Positions 51,483-61,600 of a stretch of 64,000 bases of DNA are shown here, piece by piece. Source of the DNA: DASRDS01 sp035570055 (GTDB lineage Bacteria; Gemmatimonadota; Gemmatimonadetes; Gemmatimonadales; Gemmatimonadaceae). The notes beneath the pieces are model-generated. The model was not told the DNA's origin, did not search any database, and saw only the letters and a program-made list of their open reading frames with translations. The stretch is taken from positions 120,426 through 184,425 of the forward strand of contig DATMLM010000069.1 in the NCBI GenBank assembly GCA_035570055.1. The letters run 5' to 3'. Numbering within the stretch: position 1 is the stretch's first letter; the number at the start of each line of letters is the position of its first letter. The position numbers and the translations under genes are program-made.

Positions 51483-53060
51483 ATGCGTCGCACCCGTCCC
51501 ACGCTCCTTCTCCTGGCGGCCGCTCCACTCGTCGTCGCCGGTGTCATTGCTGCACGACCGGTCACACACCGGGCGGATCTGTTTCAAGAGGTCTTCTCTC
51601 TCGTGCGCGAGCGAAGCGTCGATTCGCTGTCGACGGACGCGCTGTACGAGAAGGCCGCGCGTGGACTCGTGCACTCGCTGGGTGATCCATACGCCGAGCT
51701 CTACTCGCGCGACGAGCTGGCGTCGTTCAACCGCGAGTCGCTCGGCGGCGCGTACGGCGGGCTCGGTCTCCAGATCGAGGACCACAGCGGCCGCCCGACC
51801 ATCGTTCGCGTGTTCCCGCACTCGCCTGCCGCGTCGGGAGGGCTTCGGCCCGGCGACGAGATCATTGCGGTCGACAGTGCAGGCGTGCGCGGCTGGCCGC
51901 TGGACAAGGTCTCACAGGCCCTCCTTGGGCGTCCGGGCACGCCAGTCGACGTGGCCGTCACGAGACTCGGAGAGGCCCAGCCGATTCGCGCCCGCTACGT
52001 CCGCGAGAGCGTCCACGTACCATCGGTGCCTTTCTCGGCCATGCTGGACGGCCAGATCGGCTACGTGCCATTGCAGGTCTTCAGCGAGTCCGCGGCGCAG
52101 GAAGTGAACGCCGCGCTGTCACACCTCCTGACCGCTGGCGCGAAGGGCATCGTCCTCGATGTCCGGGGCAACGGCGGCGGCGCCGTAGATCAAGCGCTGC
52201 TCGTCGCGAACTGCTTCCTGGCCGAGGGGACCGAGCTGGCCAGCGTGCGCGAGAGAGCCGGCCCGCAAGAGACGTATCGCGCCGTACGCCACCCGCTGAC
52301 GACCACGGTACCAGTCGCGGTGCTCATCGACGGCGGCTCGGCGTCCGCGACGGAGATCGTCGTCGGCGCGCTGCAGGACCACGACCGGGCGCTCGTCGTC
52401 GGCACGACGTCGTTCGGCAAGGGCCTGGTCCAGAGCCTGTTCGCGCTCGATGGCGGGTACTCGCTCAAGCTCACGACGGGTCGGTGGTATACGCCCGACG
52501 GCCGGTCGATTCAGAAACCCCGGAAGCTTATGCCGGATGGCCAGCTGGTCGAGATCGAGCCTGACTCGGCTGGGAAACCAAAGCCGGTCTTTCACTCTGA
52601 CGCCGGCCGCACGGTGTTCGGCGGCGGCGCCATCACGCCCGACCTCGCCGTGCTGCCCGATACGCTCGATGATACCGAGCGGGCGTTCGTGCAGGCCATT
52701 ACGCCGGCCTCCCAGGGCGTCTACCTGGCCACCTACAGCCTGGCTCGTGAGCTTGGCCGCAACGTCAAGCCCGACTTCACCGTTCAGCCAGCGTGGCGCG
52801 ATAGCCTCTTCCATCGCTTCCAGGACGCGAACGTGCCCGTCACGCGCGCCCAGTTCGACGCCGCGCGCTCCTTCGTGGACCGCCTGCTCGCGGATCGGAT
52901 CGCGGAGCTCGCATTCCCCGATTCGATCGCGTTCCGTCGTCGCGCCGGGGATGACGTCCAGTTGGCCCGCTCACTCGATCTCTTGCGCCGTTCGCGGACG
53001 CAAGCGGAGCTGTTCGTGATGGCAGGCGGCGCCCCTCCTGCCCCGGCGCACCACGGCTAA
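51483..53060 (+). CDS. S41 family C-terminal processing peptidase
   Basis: 525 residues with a signal peptide or anchor (LLLLAAAPLVVAGVIAARP). The N-terminal region (DALYEKAARGLVHSLGDPYAELYS), the PDZ domain (about 90-175; HSPAASGGLRPGDEII) and the S41 domain are in the CtpA order. The catalytic Ser is in DGGSASATEIVVGAL and the Lys in TTSFGKGLVQ. A C-terminal helical extension of about 150 residues follows. It begins 5 bases after the second sufU and is likely read from the suf promoter. Periplasmic protein processing is the probable role. Confidence 0.93.
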   Translation: MRRTRPTLLLLAAAPLVVAGVIAARPVTHRADLFQEVFSLVRERSVDSLSTDALYEKAARGLVHSLGDPYAELYSRDELASFNRESLGGAYGGLGLQIEDHSGRPTIVRVFPHSPAASGGLRPGDEIIAVDSAGVRGWPLDKVSQALLGRPGTPVDVAVTRLGEAQPIRARYVRESVHVPSVPFSAMLDGQIGYVPLQVFSESAAQEVNAALSHLLTAGAKGIVLDVRGNGGGAVDQALLVANCFLAEGTELASVRERAGPQETYRAVRHPLTTTVPVAVLIDGGSASATEIVVGALQDHDRALVVGTTSFGKGLVQSLFALDGGYSLKLTTGRWYTPDGRSIQKPRKLMPDGQLVEIEPDSAGKPKPVFHSDAGRTVFGGGAITPDLAVLPDTLDDTERAFVQAITPASQGVYLATYSLARELGRNVKPDFTVQPAWRDSLFHRFQDANVPVTRAQFDAARSFVDRLLADRIAELAFPDSIAFRRRAGDDVQLARSLDLLRRSRTQAELFVMAGGAPPAPAHHG

Positions 53061-53085
53061 CACCCTTTTGAGGGTGGATCGTCCA

Positions 53086-53748
53086 ATGGACATGGGAAAA
53101 CTCGCATCATTCGCCGGCATGACCGTCGGCGGTGCTGTCGGTTGGTACGCTGGCAGCCTCGTGGGGTTCATGACCGCGTTCATGCTCTCGTGCGTCGGCA
53201 CTGGGGTCGGCATGTATCTGGCGCAGCGAGCCGCCCGACGGTATTTCGCGCTCGCCCTCGGCCTGTCCCTCACCGTGGCGTCGAGCGCCAGCGCGCAGGC
53301 GCCCGCCGCGACGCCGGCACCAGCACCAGCACCGACGCCCGGTCAGATCAAAGCCGCGACCGAGTTGATGCAGGTGATGCACGCCGATAAGACGCTGCGG
53401 GATGCGATCTCGGCCGCGTTCGACGTGCAGATCCAGAACAATCCCGCGATGGCACCCTATCGCAGCGCGATGCAGCAGTTCGCGAACAAGTACCTCACGT
53501 GGGACGACCTGGGGCCACAGCTCACCACCGTGTACGCGCAAGTGTTCACGGAGTCCGAGCTCAAAGATCTGATCGCGTTCTACAAATCGCCGATCGGGCA
53601 GAAGCTGTCGTCTCAGCAGGCGACGCTCGCCGCCAAGAGTCAGGCGATCGGCCTCGCGGTCGTTCAGGCGCATCAGGCTGATCTCGTGGCACTACTCCGT
53701 CAGCAACAGAACCCCGCGACCCCGCCGGCGGATACGACGAAGCACTAA
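53086..53748 (+). CDS. DUF2059 protein fused to a small inner-membrane segment
   Basis: 220 residues from ATG 53086 (AGGGTGG ribosome binding site). The first 45 residues form two membrane helices (MTVGGAVGWYAGSLVGFMTAFMLS), like small stand-alone membrane proteins. They are followed in frame by what looks like a signal peptide (RRYFALALGLSLTVASSASAQA), a Pro/Ala linker and a DUF2059 domain (ELKDLIAFYKSPIGQKLSSQ). An internal ATG at 53212 would give a normal secreted DUF2059 protein alone. Fusion or alternative start is unresolved. Function of DUF2059 is unknown. Confidence 0.78.
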   Translation: MDMGKLASFAGMTVGGAVGWYAGSLVGFMTAFMLSCVGTGVGMYLAQRAARRYFALALGLSLTVASSASAQAPAATPAPAPAPTPGQIKAATELMQVMHADKTLRDAISAAFDVQIQNNPAMAPYRSAMQQFANKYLTWDDLGPQLTTVYAQVFTESELKDLIAFYKSPIGQKLSSQQATLAAKSQAIGLAVVQAHQADLVALLRQQQNPATPPADTTKH

Positions 53749-53752
53749 GGAA

Positions 53753-53814
53753 AAAGGGGTGACGGGGAAATTTTCTCCCCCCTGTTGGGGGGAGAAAAAT
53801 TCCCCGAACCCCTT
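53753..53814. terminator. Strong bidirectional hairpin terminator
   Basis: A long inverted repeat lies between the convergent DUF2059 and ABC genes. The inner arm TTTTCTCCCCCC pairs with GGGGGGAGAAAA around a TGTT loop. It extends outward through GGGGAA/TTCCCC and AAGGGGT/ACCCCTT with short mismatches. Both flanks have A/T runs, so it could end transcription from both sides. Confidence 0.88.
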
Positions 53815-53816
53815 CC

Positions 53817-54851
53817 TTAGCAGAGATGCACCGCCATCGCCTTGAACGAGGCGATGACCGGCGTACCCCGATCCAGTCGCAGCTCCGAGGCGGAACGCGT
53901 GGTCAGGGCCGCCACGAGTGGGGCGCCGTCGACCATGACGGTCACGCGAGCGAGAGGGCCGGATCGTTCGACGGCCTCGACGTACCCATGAAACACGTTA
54001 CGCGCCGAGGACGCGATCGCCGTGGGCGAGAGGACGATCTCGTCGGCGGGCACGACCGCGTGTCCTGGGCCGGGCGTGGCATCGCCGGCGGCCACGAACG
54101 TCATAGCGCCGTCGGACGTGTGGAACTCGACCGTCCCGTCGCCGAGCACCACGACGGTGCCGGCATAGACGTTCTCGGCGCCGAGGAAGGCCGCGACTTC
54201 GCTGGAGGCGGGCTTGCGGAAGACCTCCTCGGGTGGCCCCGCTTGCAACACGCGACCCGCGTCCAGCAACACGGCCACGTCGCCAAGGAGCCCGGCTTCC
54301 GTGAAGTCGTGCGTGACCTGCAATACCGTCGACCCGAGCTCCCGGTAGAGGGCGCGGACCTCGCGCCGGATCGCCGCCCGGCGGCGGGGATCGAGCGCGA
54401 CGAATGGCTCATCCAGTAGCAGGATCGGGGGACGTGGCGCGATCGCGCGTGTGAGTGCCACGAGTTGGCGCTCGCCGCCGCTGAGTGCGTGCACCGGGCG
54501 GTTCATGAGCGCGTGGACGCCGAGGCGGCGGGCCACATCGTGCGCGAACGCGAGGTCGCTCGTGCCGTACGTGACGTTGTCCGCGACTGAGAGATGCGGG
54601 AAGAGATAGGCGTGCTGGTACACGAGGCCGATGCCCCGTGCTTCGGGCGGGACTCCGTGCATGTCACGATCGGCGAGCCGCACCGTACCTGACGTCGCCG
54701 GGATGACTCCCGCGAGCACCTCGAGCAGCGTCGTCTTTCCCGCGCCAGCCGGGCCGATGACCACGCCGTATCCGCGCGCGGGAATATGGAACGTGATGTC
54801 GGTGAGGGAGAACGTGCCCGCCCGCGCGGAGAGTCCGGCGACGTCGATCAT
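53817..54851 (-). CDS. Molybdate/tungstate/sulfate-type ABC transporter ATP-binding protein
   Basis: 344 residues from ATG 54851; a longer frame lies inside the permease gene. It has Walker A GPAGAGKTTLLE near residue 33, the Q-loop YQHAYLFPHLSVADNV, the signature HALSGGERQLVALTRAI, Walker B ILLLDEPFVALD and the H-loop VTHDFTEA. The C-terminal 110 residues form TOBE-type beta repeats, as in ModC/WtpC/CysA. That region can bind oxyanion. It overlaps the permease gene by 4 bases. The exact substrate is uncertain. Confidence 0.87.
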   Translation of the reverse strand: MIDVAGLSARAGTFSLTDITFHIPARGYGVVIGPAGAGKTTLLEVLAGVIPATSGTVRLADRDMHGVPPEARGIGLVYQHAYLFPHLSVADNVTYGTSDLAFAHDVARRLGVHALMNRPVHALSGGERQLVALTRAIAPRPPILLLDEPFVALDPRRRAAIRREVRALYRELGSTVLQVTHDFTEAGLLGDVAVLLDAGRVLQAGPPEEVFRKPASSEVAAFLGAENVYAGTVVVLGDGTVEFHTSDGAMTFVAAGDATPGPGHAVVPADEIVLSPTAIASSARNVFHGYVEAVERSGPLARVTVMVDGAPLVAALTTRSASELRLDRGTPVIASFKAMAVHLC

Positions 54852-55606
54852 CGCAGGCGGTGGAGAATGGCGAGTGGAATCAACGCGAGCAGGACGAGCA
54901 CGGCCGCAACGGGGAGTGCGCCTGGAAGACCGTACGTCGTGAACCGGTCGTAGCTCAAGACGCTGGCGACTTGTGGGTTGTACGTGAGGATCACGACGGC
55001 GCCGAACTCGCTGACGGCGCGGGCCCACATGATGACGGCGGCGGCAACCAGGCCGCGGGATGCGAGTGGGAGTGTGACCCGACGAAATACGCGCCAGGGT
55101 GGATCGCCGAGCGTGCGAGCGACGGTCTCGAAGCGGGCGTCGACGCGGTCGAACGTCTCGCGCGCGGCGCTCAAGTAGAGCGGGCACGAGACGAAGAGCA
55201 TCGCGCTCACGATTCCCGTGGGGGTGCCGGTAATGCGGAGTCCGGCGGCGAACAATGCGGAGCCCACCGCGGTGTGGCGGCCGAGGGCGAGGAGCAGCGC
55301 GATGCCCGCGACCGGGTGTGGGATCAGCACCGGGAGATCGAGCAGCGCGGCGAGGGCTGCGCGACCCGGGAATGCGCGGCGGGCGAGCAGGTAGGCGATC
55401 GGTGTGCCAGCGAGGAGTCCGAGGAGCGTGGCCGTTGTCGCGGTGGCGGCGGTCAGCACGAGTGCGTCGCGCAGCTCGGCATCGCTCCCCAACGCGTGCA
55501 GGCCCTGCCTACCACCCGAGACAACGAGTTCGGCGAGGGGGGCAGCGAGAAAGAGCAGCAGCAACGACGCGGCTACGGCGACGACAACGGTGGCAAGTCG
55601 CGACAC
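54848..55606 (-). CDS. Molybdate/tungstate-type ABC transporter permease
   Basis: 252 residues from GTG 55606 with about six membrane helices. The EAA loop that contacts the ATPase is in ETVARTLGDPPWRVFRRVTLPLASRG, and the DLPVLIPHPVAGIALLLALG stretch is typical of ModB/WtpB/CysU proteins. It pairs with the ATPase gene downstream. A substrate-binding protein (ModA/WtpA) is not adjacent, so it is encoded elsewhere or missing. The start is 62 bases from the divergent ABC-2 ATPase. Confidence 0.87.
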   Translation of the reverse strand: MSRLATVVVAVAASLLLLFLAAPLAELVVSGGRQGLHALGSDAELRDALVLTAATATTATLLGLLAGTPIAYLLARRAFPGRAALAALLDLPVLIPHPVAGIALLLALGRHTAVGSALFAAGLRITGTPTGIVSAMLFVSCPLYLSAARETFDRVDARFETVARTLGDPPWRVFRRVTLPLASRGLVAAAVIMWARAVSEFGAVVILTYNPQVASVLSYDRFTTYGLPGALPVAAVLVLLALIPLAILHRLR

Positions 55607-55668
55607 GGCGGCAAGTTAGTGTAACTGAAACTCCTCTGGTACCGCGCGCGTAGTATACTATCACGAAT

Positions 55669-56622
55669 ATGAGCGATCTCGCGGTTGACATCCGGGACGT
55701 ACAAAAAAACTTCGATGGCCACGTGGCCGTTCAGGGGTTGTCGTTAGCCGTTCCCCGGGGAAGCGTCTACGGCTTGCTCGGCCCGAACGGCGCCGGCAAG
55801 ACGACGACGATCCGGATGATCCTGAACGTGATCGTTCCAGACCGTGGCACGATCCAAGTGCTCGGCCAGCCGAGCGGCGCCAAGGGCGTGACCGACCGGA
55901 TCGGCTATCTGCCCGAAGAACGCGGGTTGTATCGCAAGATGCGCGTGCGTCGTGTCCTGCGGTTCCTCGGCGAGCTGAAAGGGATGACGCGACGGGATGT
56001 CGACCGGCGCATCGACGAATGGCTGGCGCGGCTCTCGCTCACCGAGTGGGATCAGAAGAAGGTCGATGAGTTGTCCCGCGGAATGCAGCAGAAGGTCCAG
56101 TTCATCGGGACGCTGCTGCACGATCCCGAGCTCGTCATACTCGACGAGCCGTTCAGCGGGCTGGATCCGATCAATGCGCAGGCACTCAACGACACGGTCG
56201 TCGAGCTTCGCCAGCGCGGCCACACGGTGATCTTCAGCACGCACCTCATGGATAACGCCGAGCGACTCTGCGACTCCGTGTGCATTATCGCCAAGGGCGC
56301 GAAAGTGCTCGACGGACCGGTCGCGGCGGTGCGCGCGGAGCATGCCGGTCGGACGATAGCGCTGGCGACGGCGAACGGTACGTCCGACGCGGTCGAGCAG
56401 GTGCTCGCGGATCGCTCACTCGTCGACAGCGTGAATCGCGAGCAGCGTACCCTGGAAATCGAGTTGGCGACGAACGCGCCGGCGCAACAACTGCTCCAGC
56501 GCCTCGTGGGTGCCGGCGCCGAGATCACGCGGTTCGAGGTGGTGCAGCCGTCGCTGCATAAGATCTTCCTCCAGCGGGTCGGCGCCGTCGGCGTCACCGA
56601 GGGGATGTCGGGACATGGGTAA
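55669..56622 (+). CDS. ABC-2 type exporter ATP-binding protein, NatA-like
   Basis: 317 residues. It has Walker A LLGPNGAGKTTTIRM near residue 42, the Q-loop GYLPEERGLYRKMRV, the signature DELSRGMQQKVQFI, Walker B LVILDEPFSGLDP and the H-loop VIFSTHLMDNAERL. The C-terminal 90 residues form the extra domain seen in NatA/DUF4162-type ATPases. Probable -10 TATACT (55654-55659) lies just upstream. It overlaps the permease gene by 8 bases. Substrate (sodium, drug or lipid) cannot be told. Confidence 0.9.
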   Translation: MSDLAVDIRDVQKNFDGHVAVQGLSLAVPRGSVYGLLGPNGAGKTTTIRMILNVIVPDRGTIQVLGQPSGAKGVTDRIGYLPEERGLYRKMRVRRVLRFLGELKGMTRRDVDRRIDEWLARLSLTEWDQKKVDELSRGMQQKVQFIGTLLHDPELVILDEPFSGLDPINAQALNDTVVELRQRGHTVIFSTHLMDNAERLCDSVCIIAKGAKVLDGPVAAVRAEHAGRTIALATANGTSDAVEQVLADRSLVDSVNREQRTLEIELATNAPAQQLLQRLVGAGAEITRFEVVQPSLHKIFLQRVGAVGVTEGMSGHG

Positions 56623-57904
56623 GCTCGGCGTTGTTATCCGCCGCGAGTATCTGGAGCGGGTTCGGTCGCGATGGTTCGTGTTCGCGACGCTCCTGGGGCC
56701 GCTGTTCTTCGGCGGCATCAGCATCGGCCAGATCGTGCTGACGCAGCACGCCGGCGTCTCGGCCGACGCCTCCCACATCATCGTCATCGACGAGACCGGA
56801 ACGAACCTCGGTCAGCGCGTGGTCGCCAACCTGGGCGCGGGGGTCACGACTGACACCTCGAACGCCATGTTGCAGGTCGTGTCTCGGGGCGACGCTCCGA
56901 CGGCCGAGGCGAATGCGTTGAATGCCGTGATGCACAACAAGTGGGTCGGGTACCTCGTGCTCAATGACAGCACGCTGGCGGGCAAAGGCGCGCGCTACAA
57001 CGGGCGCAATGCGTCGGCACTCCAGGACATCGACCACGTTCGTGACGTCGTCAAGAACGCCGTGCTCACCGAACGGTTGGTTGGCGCCGGACTCGATCCG
57101 GCGCAGATTCGATCGCTGACCACCGTACCACTGGAACTGCATACCGAGCGCGTCACCGACCGGGGGCTGGGCGGGTCCGGCATGTCCGGGGCATGGTTCG
57201 GCTACATCGTGGCGATCTTGCTGTACATCACGATCGTCGTCTACGGTCAGAGCATCGTCCGCGGGGTCTCGGACGAGAAAGCGAGCCGCGTGTCCGAGGT
57301 CGTCGTCTCCAGCGCGCCGCCGGATACGCTGCTCGCCGGCAAGATCCTCGGCGTGGGCGGTGTCGCGATCACCCAGCAAATCATCTGGACCGCCCTGTCG
57401 ATCGCGATCGTGTCCTTCCGGGCACCGATCTTACGCGCGCTCGGCGCCAGCGCGTCGGCGAACATTCCGCTGCCGGGCTCCATCAGCCTTGGCGCCGGGA
57501 TCGAGCTGGCGTTGATCTTCTTGCTCGGCTTCTTCTTCTACGCGGCGCTGTTCGCCGCGATCGGTGCGACGGTCGAGAGTCAGGAGGACGCGCAGCAGGC
57601 GTCGCTGCCTGTCACGATGCTGCTCGTGCTGAGCATCATGTTCGTTGGGCCCGTGTTCTTGAGCCCGACGAGCACGCTCGCGCGCGTGGTGTCGTGGATT
57701 CCGTTCTCGGCGCCGATTCTCATGCCCCTGCGATTGGCGCTGATACAGGTGCCGACCTTGGAAATCGCCGGGACGATCCTGGGGCTGCTGGTCGCGAACT
57801 TCATCGCCATCTGGTTCGCGGCTCGCGTCTACCGCGTGGGCATCCTCATGTACGGCAAACGCCGCTCGTTGGCCGAGATCATACGCTGGGTGCGGGTTTC
57901 CTGA
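56615..57904 (+). CDS. ABC-2 type exporter permease, NatB-like
   Basis: 429 residues from ATG 56615. An N-terminal helix (FVFATLLGPLFFGGISIGQIV) is followed by a large extracytoplasmic domain (about 45-185) and then five or six helices with SDEKASRVSEVVVSSAPPDTLLAGKILG, the characteristic NatB loop. It ends with SLAEIIRWVRVS. The last eleven codons recur, with only silent-type changes, 790 bases downstream (58660-58692). Works with the NatA-like ATPase. Confidence 0.9.
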   Translation: MGKLGVVIRREYLERVRSRWFVFATLLGPLFFGGISIGQIVLTQHAGVSADASHIIVIDETGTNLGQRVVANLGAGVTTDTSNAMLQVVSRGDAPTAEANALNAVMHNKWVGYLVLNDSTLAGKGARYNGRNASALQDIDHVRDVVKNAVLTERLVGAGLDPAQIRSLTTVPLELHTERVTDRGLGGSGMSGAWFGYIVAILLYITIVVYGQSIVRGVSDEKASRVSEVVVSSAPPDTLLAGKILGVGGVAITQQIIWTALSIAIVSFRAPILRALGASASANIPLPGSISLGAGIELALIFLLGFFFYAALFAAIGATVESQEDAQQASLPVTMLLVLSIMFVGPVFLSPTSTLARVVSWIPFSAPILMPLRLALIQVPTLEIAGTILGLLVANFIAIWFAARVYRVGILMYGKRRSLAEIIRWVRVS

Positions 57905-57997
57905 TCCGCCGGAGGCCGAAGCTCCCTTGGAGCGCTGGCCGATGTGAATCGCTGCTACGACGTCCGTGCGATCGACTCGCCAATCATGCTCCCGGCA

Positions 57998-58510
57998 TCA
58001 CACGTAGATGAGCGTCTTAACCACAACGCATGCCGACAGCAGCAACGCCGTACAGACATTGATCGCGATCCGTGCGCGGCCCCGTGGGTACAGGGACGCA
58101 GTGACCATAACGGCAGCGCAGGCGATTGTCAGACCGAAAAGGCTCTGAGGGGTGGTCAACGGCGGTGGACGCGAGGGATCCAGCGTGCTCGGGGACCCAC
58201 CGGGGTAGGAAGCCATCGCGTAACTCCCGAAAGCGAGCCATGCGGCAGCCAGGTAGGCCGTCATCGCACCAATGGAGCGTAGTCGCGTGTGGCCAAGCGC
58301 GAGAACCACAATTAGTGCGATCGCCGGAAAGCCTTCGAGGGGTACTAACGGACCGAGGTAACGCCGGTCCAGCGTGCTAAGCGACCGATAGGAGACGACC
58401 GCCATGCCCATCGCCGCGGCCAGCATGACAGGAAGCCACACGCGAGGATCGAGTGCCCTGCGGGCGCTGAAGTCACGCGCCGTAATGCTCGGCTCTTCTT
58501 GGGGCGTCAA
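57998..58510 (-). CDS. Hypothetical membrane protein with four helices
   Basis: 170 residues from TTG 58510, which lacks a strong ribosome binding site. Four hydrophobic segments are visible: WLPVMLAAAMGMAVVSY, FPAIALIVVLALG, AMTAYLAAAWLAFGSYAMA and the C-terminal ARIAINVCTALLLSACVVV. No catalytic motif. The gene is less GC-biased than neighbours by eye and sits between the ABC-2 permease and its downstream vestige. Function unknown. Confidence 0.55.
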   Translation of the reverse strand: MTPQEEPSITARDFSARRALDPRVWLPVMLAAAMGMAVVSYRSLSTLDRRYLGPLVPLEGFPAIALIVVLALGHTRLRSIGAMTAYLAAAWLAFGSYAMASYPGGSPSTLDPSRPPPLTTPQSLFGLTIACAAVMVTASLYPRGRARIAINVCTALLLSACVVVKTLIYV

Positions 58511-58659
58511 GGCGGCCTCGCTGAGAATGGCCCAATCAGCTTAACGCGCAACCACCCTTGGTGCATGCCTGAAAAACCACAACACTCTTGACGCACCTCA
58601 AGAGCATTTCGGCAGGAGATTTGTCTCCGCCATTGGCTCGTTGCACGAGCGGCCGGATC

Positions 58660-58692
58660 GCCGAGATCATGCGATGGGTCCGAGTTTCCTGA
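58660..58692 (+). pseudogene. Vestige of a second NatB-like permease 3' end
   Basis: These 33 bases match the last 33 of the NatB-like gene (57872-57904) at 29 positions, including the stop codon. All four differences are at third codon positions and the peptide reads AEIMRWVRVS against AEIIRWVRVS. That pattern points to a former coding copy. The 3' end of the RND pump gene overlaps it on the other strand. The rest of 58511-58659 shows no gene. Confidence 0.6.
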
Positions 58693-61600
58693 AGTCCCGT
58701 CCCCGCACCGCCACCAGTACGGTCGGGACCACGAACAGCGTGATCGGCGTCGACAGGGCCAGGCCGCCGATCACGGCCAACGCCAGCGGTCGCTGTAGCT
58801 CGCTGCCTGCTCCGAGGCCGAGTGCCAAGGGCAAGAGGCCGAACAGCGTGCACAAGGTCGTCATGAGAATCGGCCGCAACCTCGTGCGCGCGGCTTCTCG
58901 AACCGCGGTCTCCAATGGGACGCCCTCGCGCTCCATGCGGAGCTTTGTGAAGTCGAGGAGAATGATCCCGTTCTTCACGATCAGGCCGACCAGCAGAATC
59001 AGGCCCATGAACGACGAAACGTTCAGCGGCGTGCCCGTGATCATCAGCAAAGCCAGCGCGCCGACGAATGAGATGGGCGCGGCCACGACGATGACGAACG
59101 GTTCGATGAAGGACTCGAACTGGACCACCATGATAGCGATGACGCTCACGCCTGCCAGGAAGAGGACGATCAGCAGCGAACGGAACGCTTGCCGTTGCCC
59201 CGCGTACTGCCCGCCGATCTCCACGCGGATACCGGGCGGCGGCGGGTGCGCGGCGAGGACACGCTCGACGTCCTTGTTGATGTCGCCGATTGAACGTCCG
59301 GAGATGTCGGCGGTCATGGCGATCATTTGCTGTTGATTCTCGCGGTCGAACTCAGCCCGCGTGATCTGCGGCGTGATCGACGCCAGCGAGGACAACGGCG
59401 TTGGTTTGTGACCGGTGCCGATGATCGGGAGCGATCCGAGTCTGAGCGGGTCGAAGCGCACGGTGTCCGGCGCGCGGACGCGGACGGCAATGGCACGGTC
59501 CTGTGTGCGAATCTCGCCGCCGACGACGCCCAGGATGGAGCCCGAGACATCGGCGCCGACTTGCTGCGGTGTCATGCCGATCCGGTTCGCCTCGGCGCCG
59601 CTGATGCGAAGCATGAGCTCGGGCGATGGCTCGCTGACACCGTTGTAGAAGTCCTCGACCCCGTCGACCTTGGTCATATCGGGCTCCAGGGCTTTCGCAT
59701 ACGCCTCGAGCGATTCCAGCTGCTCGCCGAATAGCTTGATCTCGATCGGCCGGGCTGCGCCGGCCAGGTCGTTGATGACGTCGGACAGGATCTGCACGAA
59801 ATCGATGTGCAGCCGCGGGACCGCGCGCTGGACCTTCGCTCGGACGTCGTCGATGACCTCATCGACCGTGCGATCGCGCTTGGAGCGCGGCACGAGGCGG
59901 GCGACGAGGTCGCCGCGATTCTGCTCCGTGGCGAATACTCCGAGCTCGGTACCCGTACGCCGGGACGTGGCCTCGATCTCCGGTGTCGCGGCCATGATCC
60001 GCTCGGCGATGCGGACCTCGCGGTCCGTCTCGGTGAGCGCGGTCCCACCCGGCGTGAAGTAGTCGAACACGTAGGCCCCCTCGTCCATCTCCGGGAGGAA
60101 GCCCGAGGCGACGCGCTGCTGGGCGACTACGCCGAGCGCCACGAGGACAACGGCGGCGGTGATCACCCAACTGGGGTGGCGCAGCACGATCGCCAGTGTC
60201 TTCTCATAGCGATCGGCGAGCCAATCGACCTTGGCACCCTCGTCGCGGTGCTTGACGAACTGGGCGCTCAACAGCGGGATGATCGTGAGCGCGAGTACGA
60301 GCGAGACGAGTACAGCGATCGTGAGGGTCACCGACAGGGCGATGAAGAACTGCCCGACAACGCCTTGGAGCAGACCGAGCGGCAGGAAGACGACGACCGT
60401 CGTGATCGTCGACGTGGTGACTGGCCAGATGAGCTCCTGCACGGCCTCGCGAATGGCGCGTTGCCGATCGTCCGGCGTGATCGCCAGATGGCGTGCGATA
60501 TTCTCGGTGATGACGACGGCGTCATCGATCACGAGGCCGATCGCGATGGCCATGGCGCCGAGCGTCATCAAGTTGAACGTCTGCCCCACAAGCGACATGA
60601 AGAAGACGGTGATCGCCAGCGTCAGCGGAATCGACGTGGCGCTGATCGCCGTGATCACCCCGTGACGTAGGAACAGGAGCAGGACGATGATCGCCAGCGC
60701 CGCGCCGATCAACATGGCGTCGCGAACCGACGTCACGGCGTCCTTGACCAAGGTCGCCTGGTCGTAGACCGGCTCGATCCGCACGCCGGGCGGGAGTGTG
60801 TGCGTGATCGTCTCGACCAAACCCGCGATGCTATCGGCGATCGTGACCGTGTTGCCCCCGATCTGGCGCGTGATATTGAGCGTCGCGGCTGGTCGGCCGT
60901 CTCCCGCGATAATACGCGTATGGTCCTCGGTGCCGAGCATGACCGAGCCCAAGTCGCTCACGCGAATGCTCGAACCCGACGGTGTGGACACGACGACGTT
61001 CGCGATGTCCTCGACCGTGTGCGCCTCCTGGTCGGTCACGATCAAGAACTGTTGATAGTCCTCGGCGACACGGCCCACGGCATCGACCGATGTCGCTTGC
61101 TTGATCGCGTTGGCCACGTCGTCGTACGAGATCGATTGCGCCGAGAGTCTCGCGGGGTCAACGATGACTTCGATCTCGCGCACGTCGGTGCCCTGCACGT
61201 CGACCCGGCCGACGCCGGGTACTCGGGAAAAGACCGGGCGAATTTGATAGCGCGCGATGTCGTAAAGCGTCGCGGCGTCTCCACCGATCAGATTGTACGA
61301 CAAGATCGGAAAGACGGACGGCGTCAGGCGCTCGATCTCGATCTCGATCTCCGGGGGCAGCGTCCCCCGGATCTCGTTGACGCGCGTGTTCACGAGTTGG
61401 AGCGCGTACACCATGTCGGTGTTCGGCGCGAACGAGATGTCGATCTGCGACGCGCCACGGATCGACTTCGAGCGGACCCGCTGCACACCCGGGATAATGC
61501 TGATCGCCTCCTCGATCGGGCGCGTGAGCGCGAAGACGACTTGTCGGGCGCCGAGGGCCGAGCCCTGCGCAACCACGGTGATCCGAGGGAAGGTCAGCTC

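Noticed and set aside
54852..55187. Upstream extension of the ABC ATPase
   Set aside because: It lies inside the permease gene and is a basic low-complexity frame; the ATPase begins at ATG 54851.
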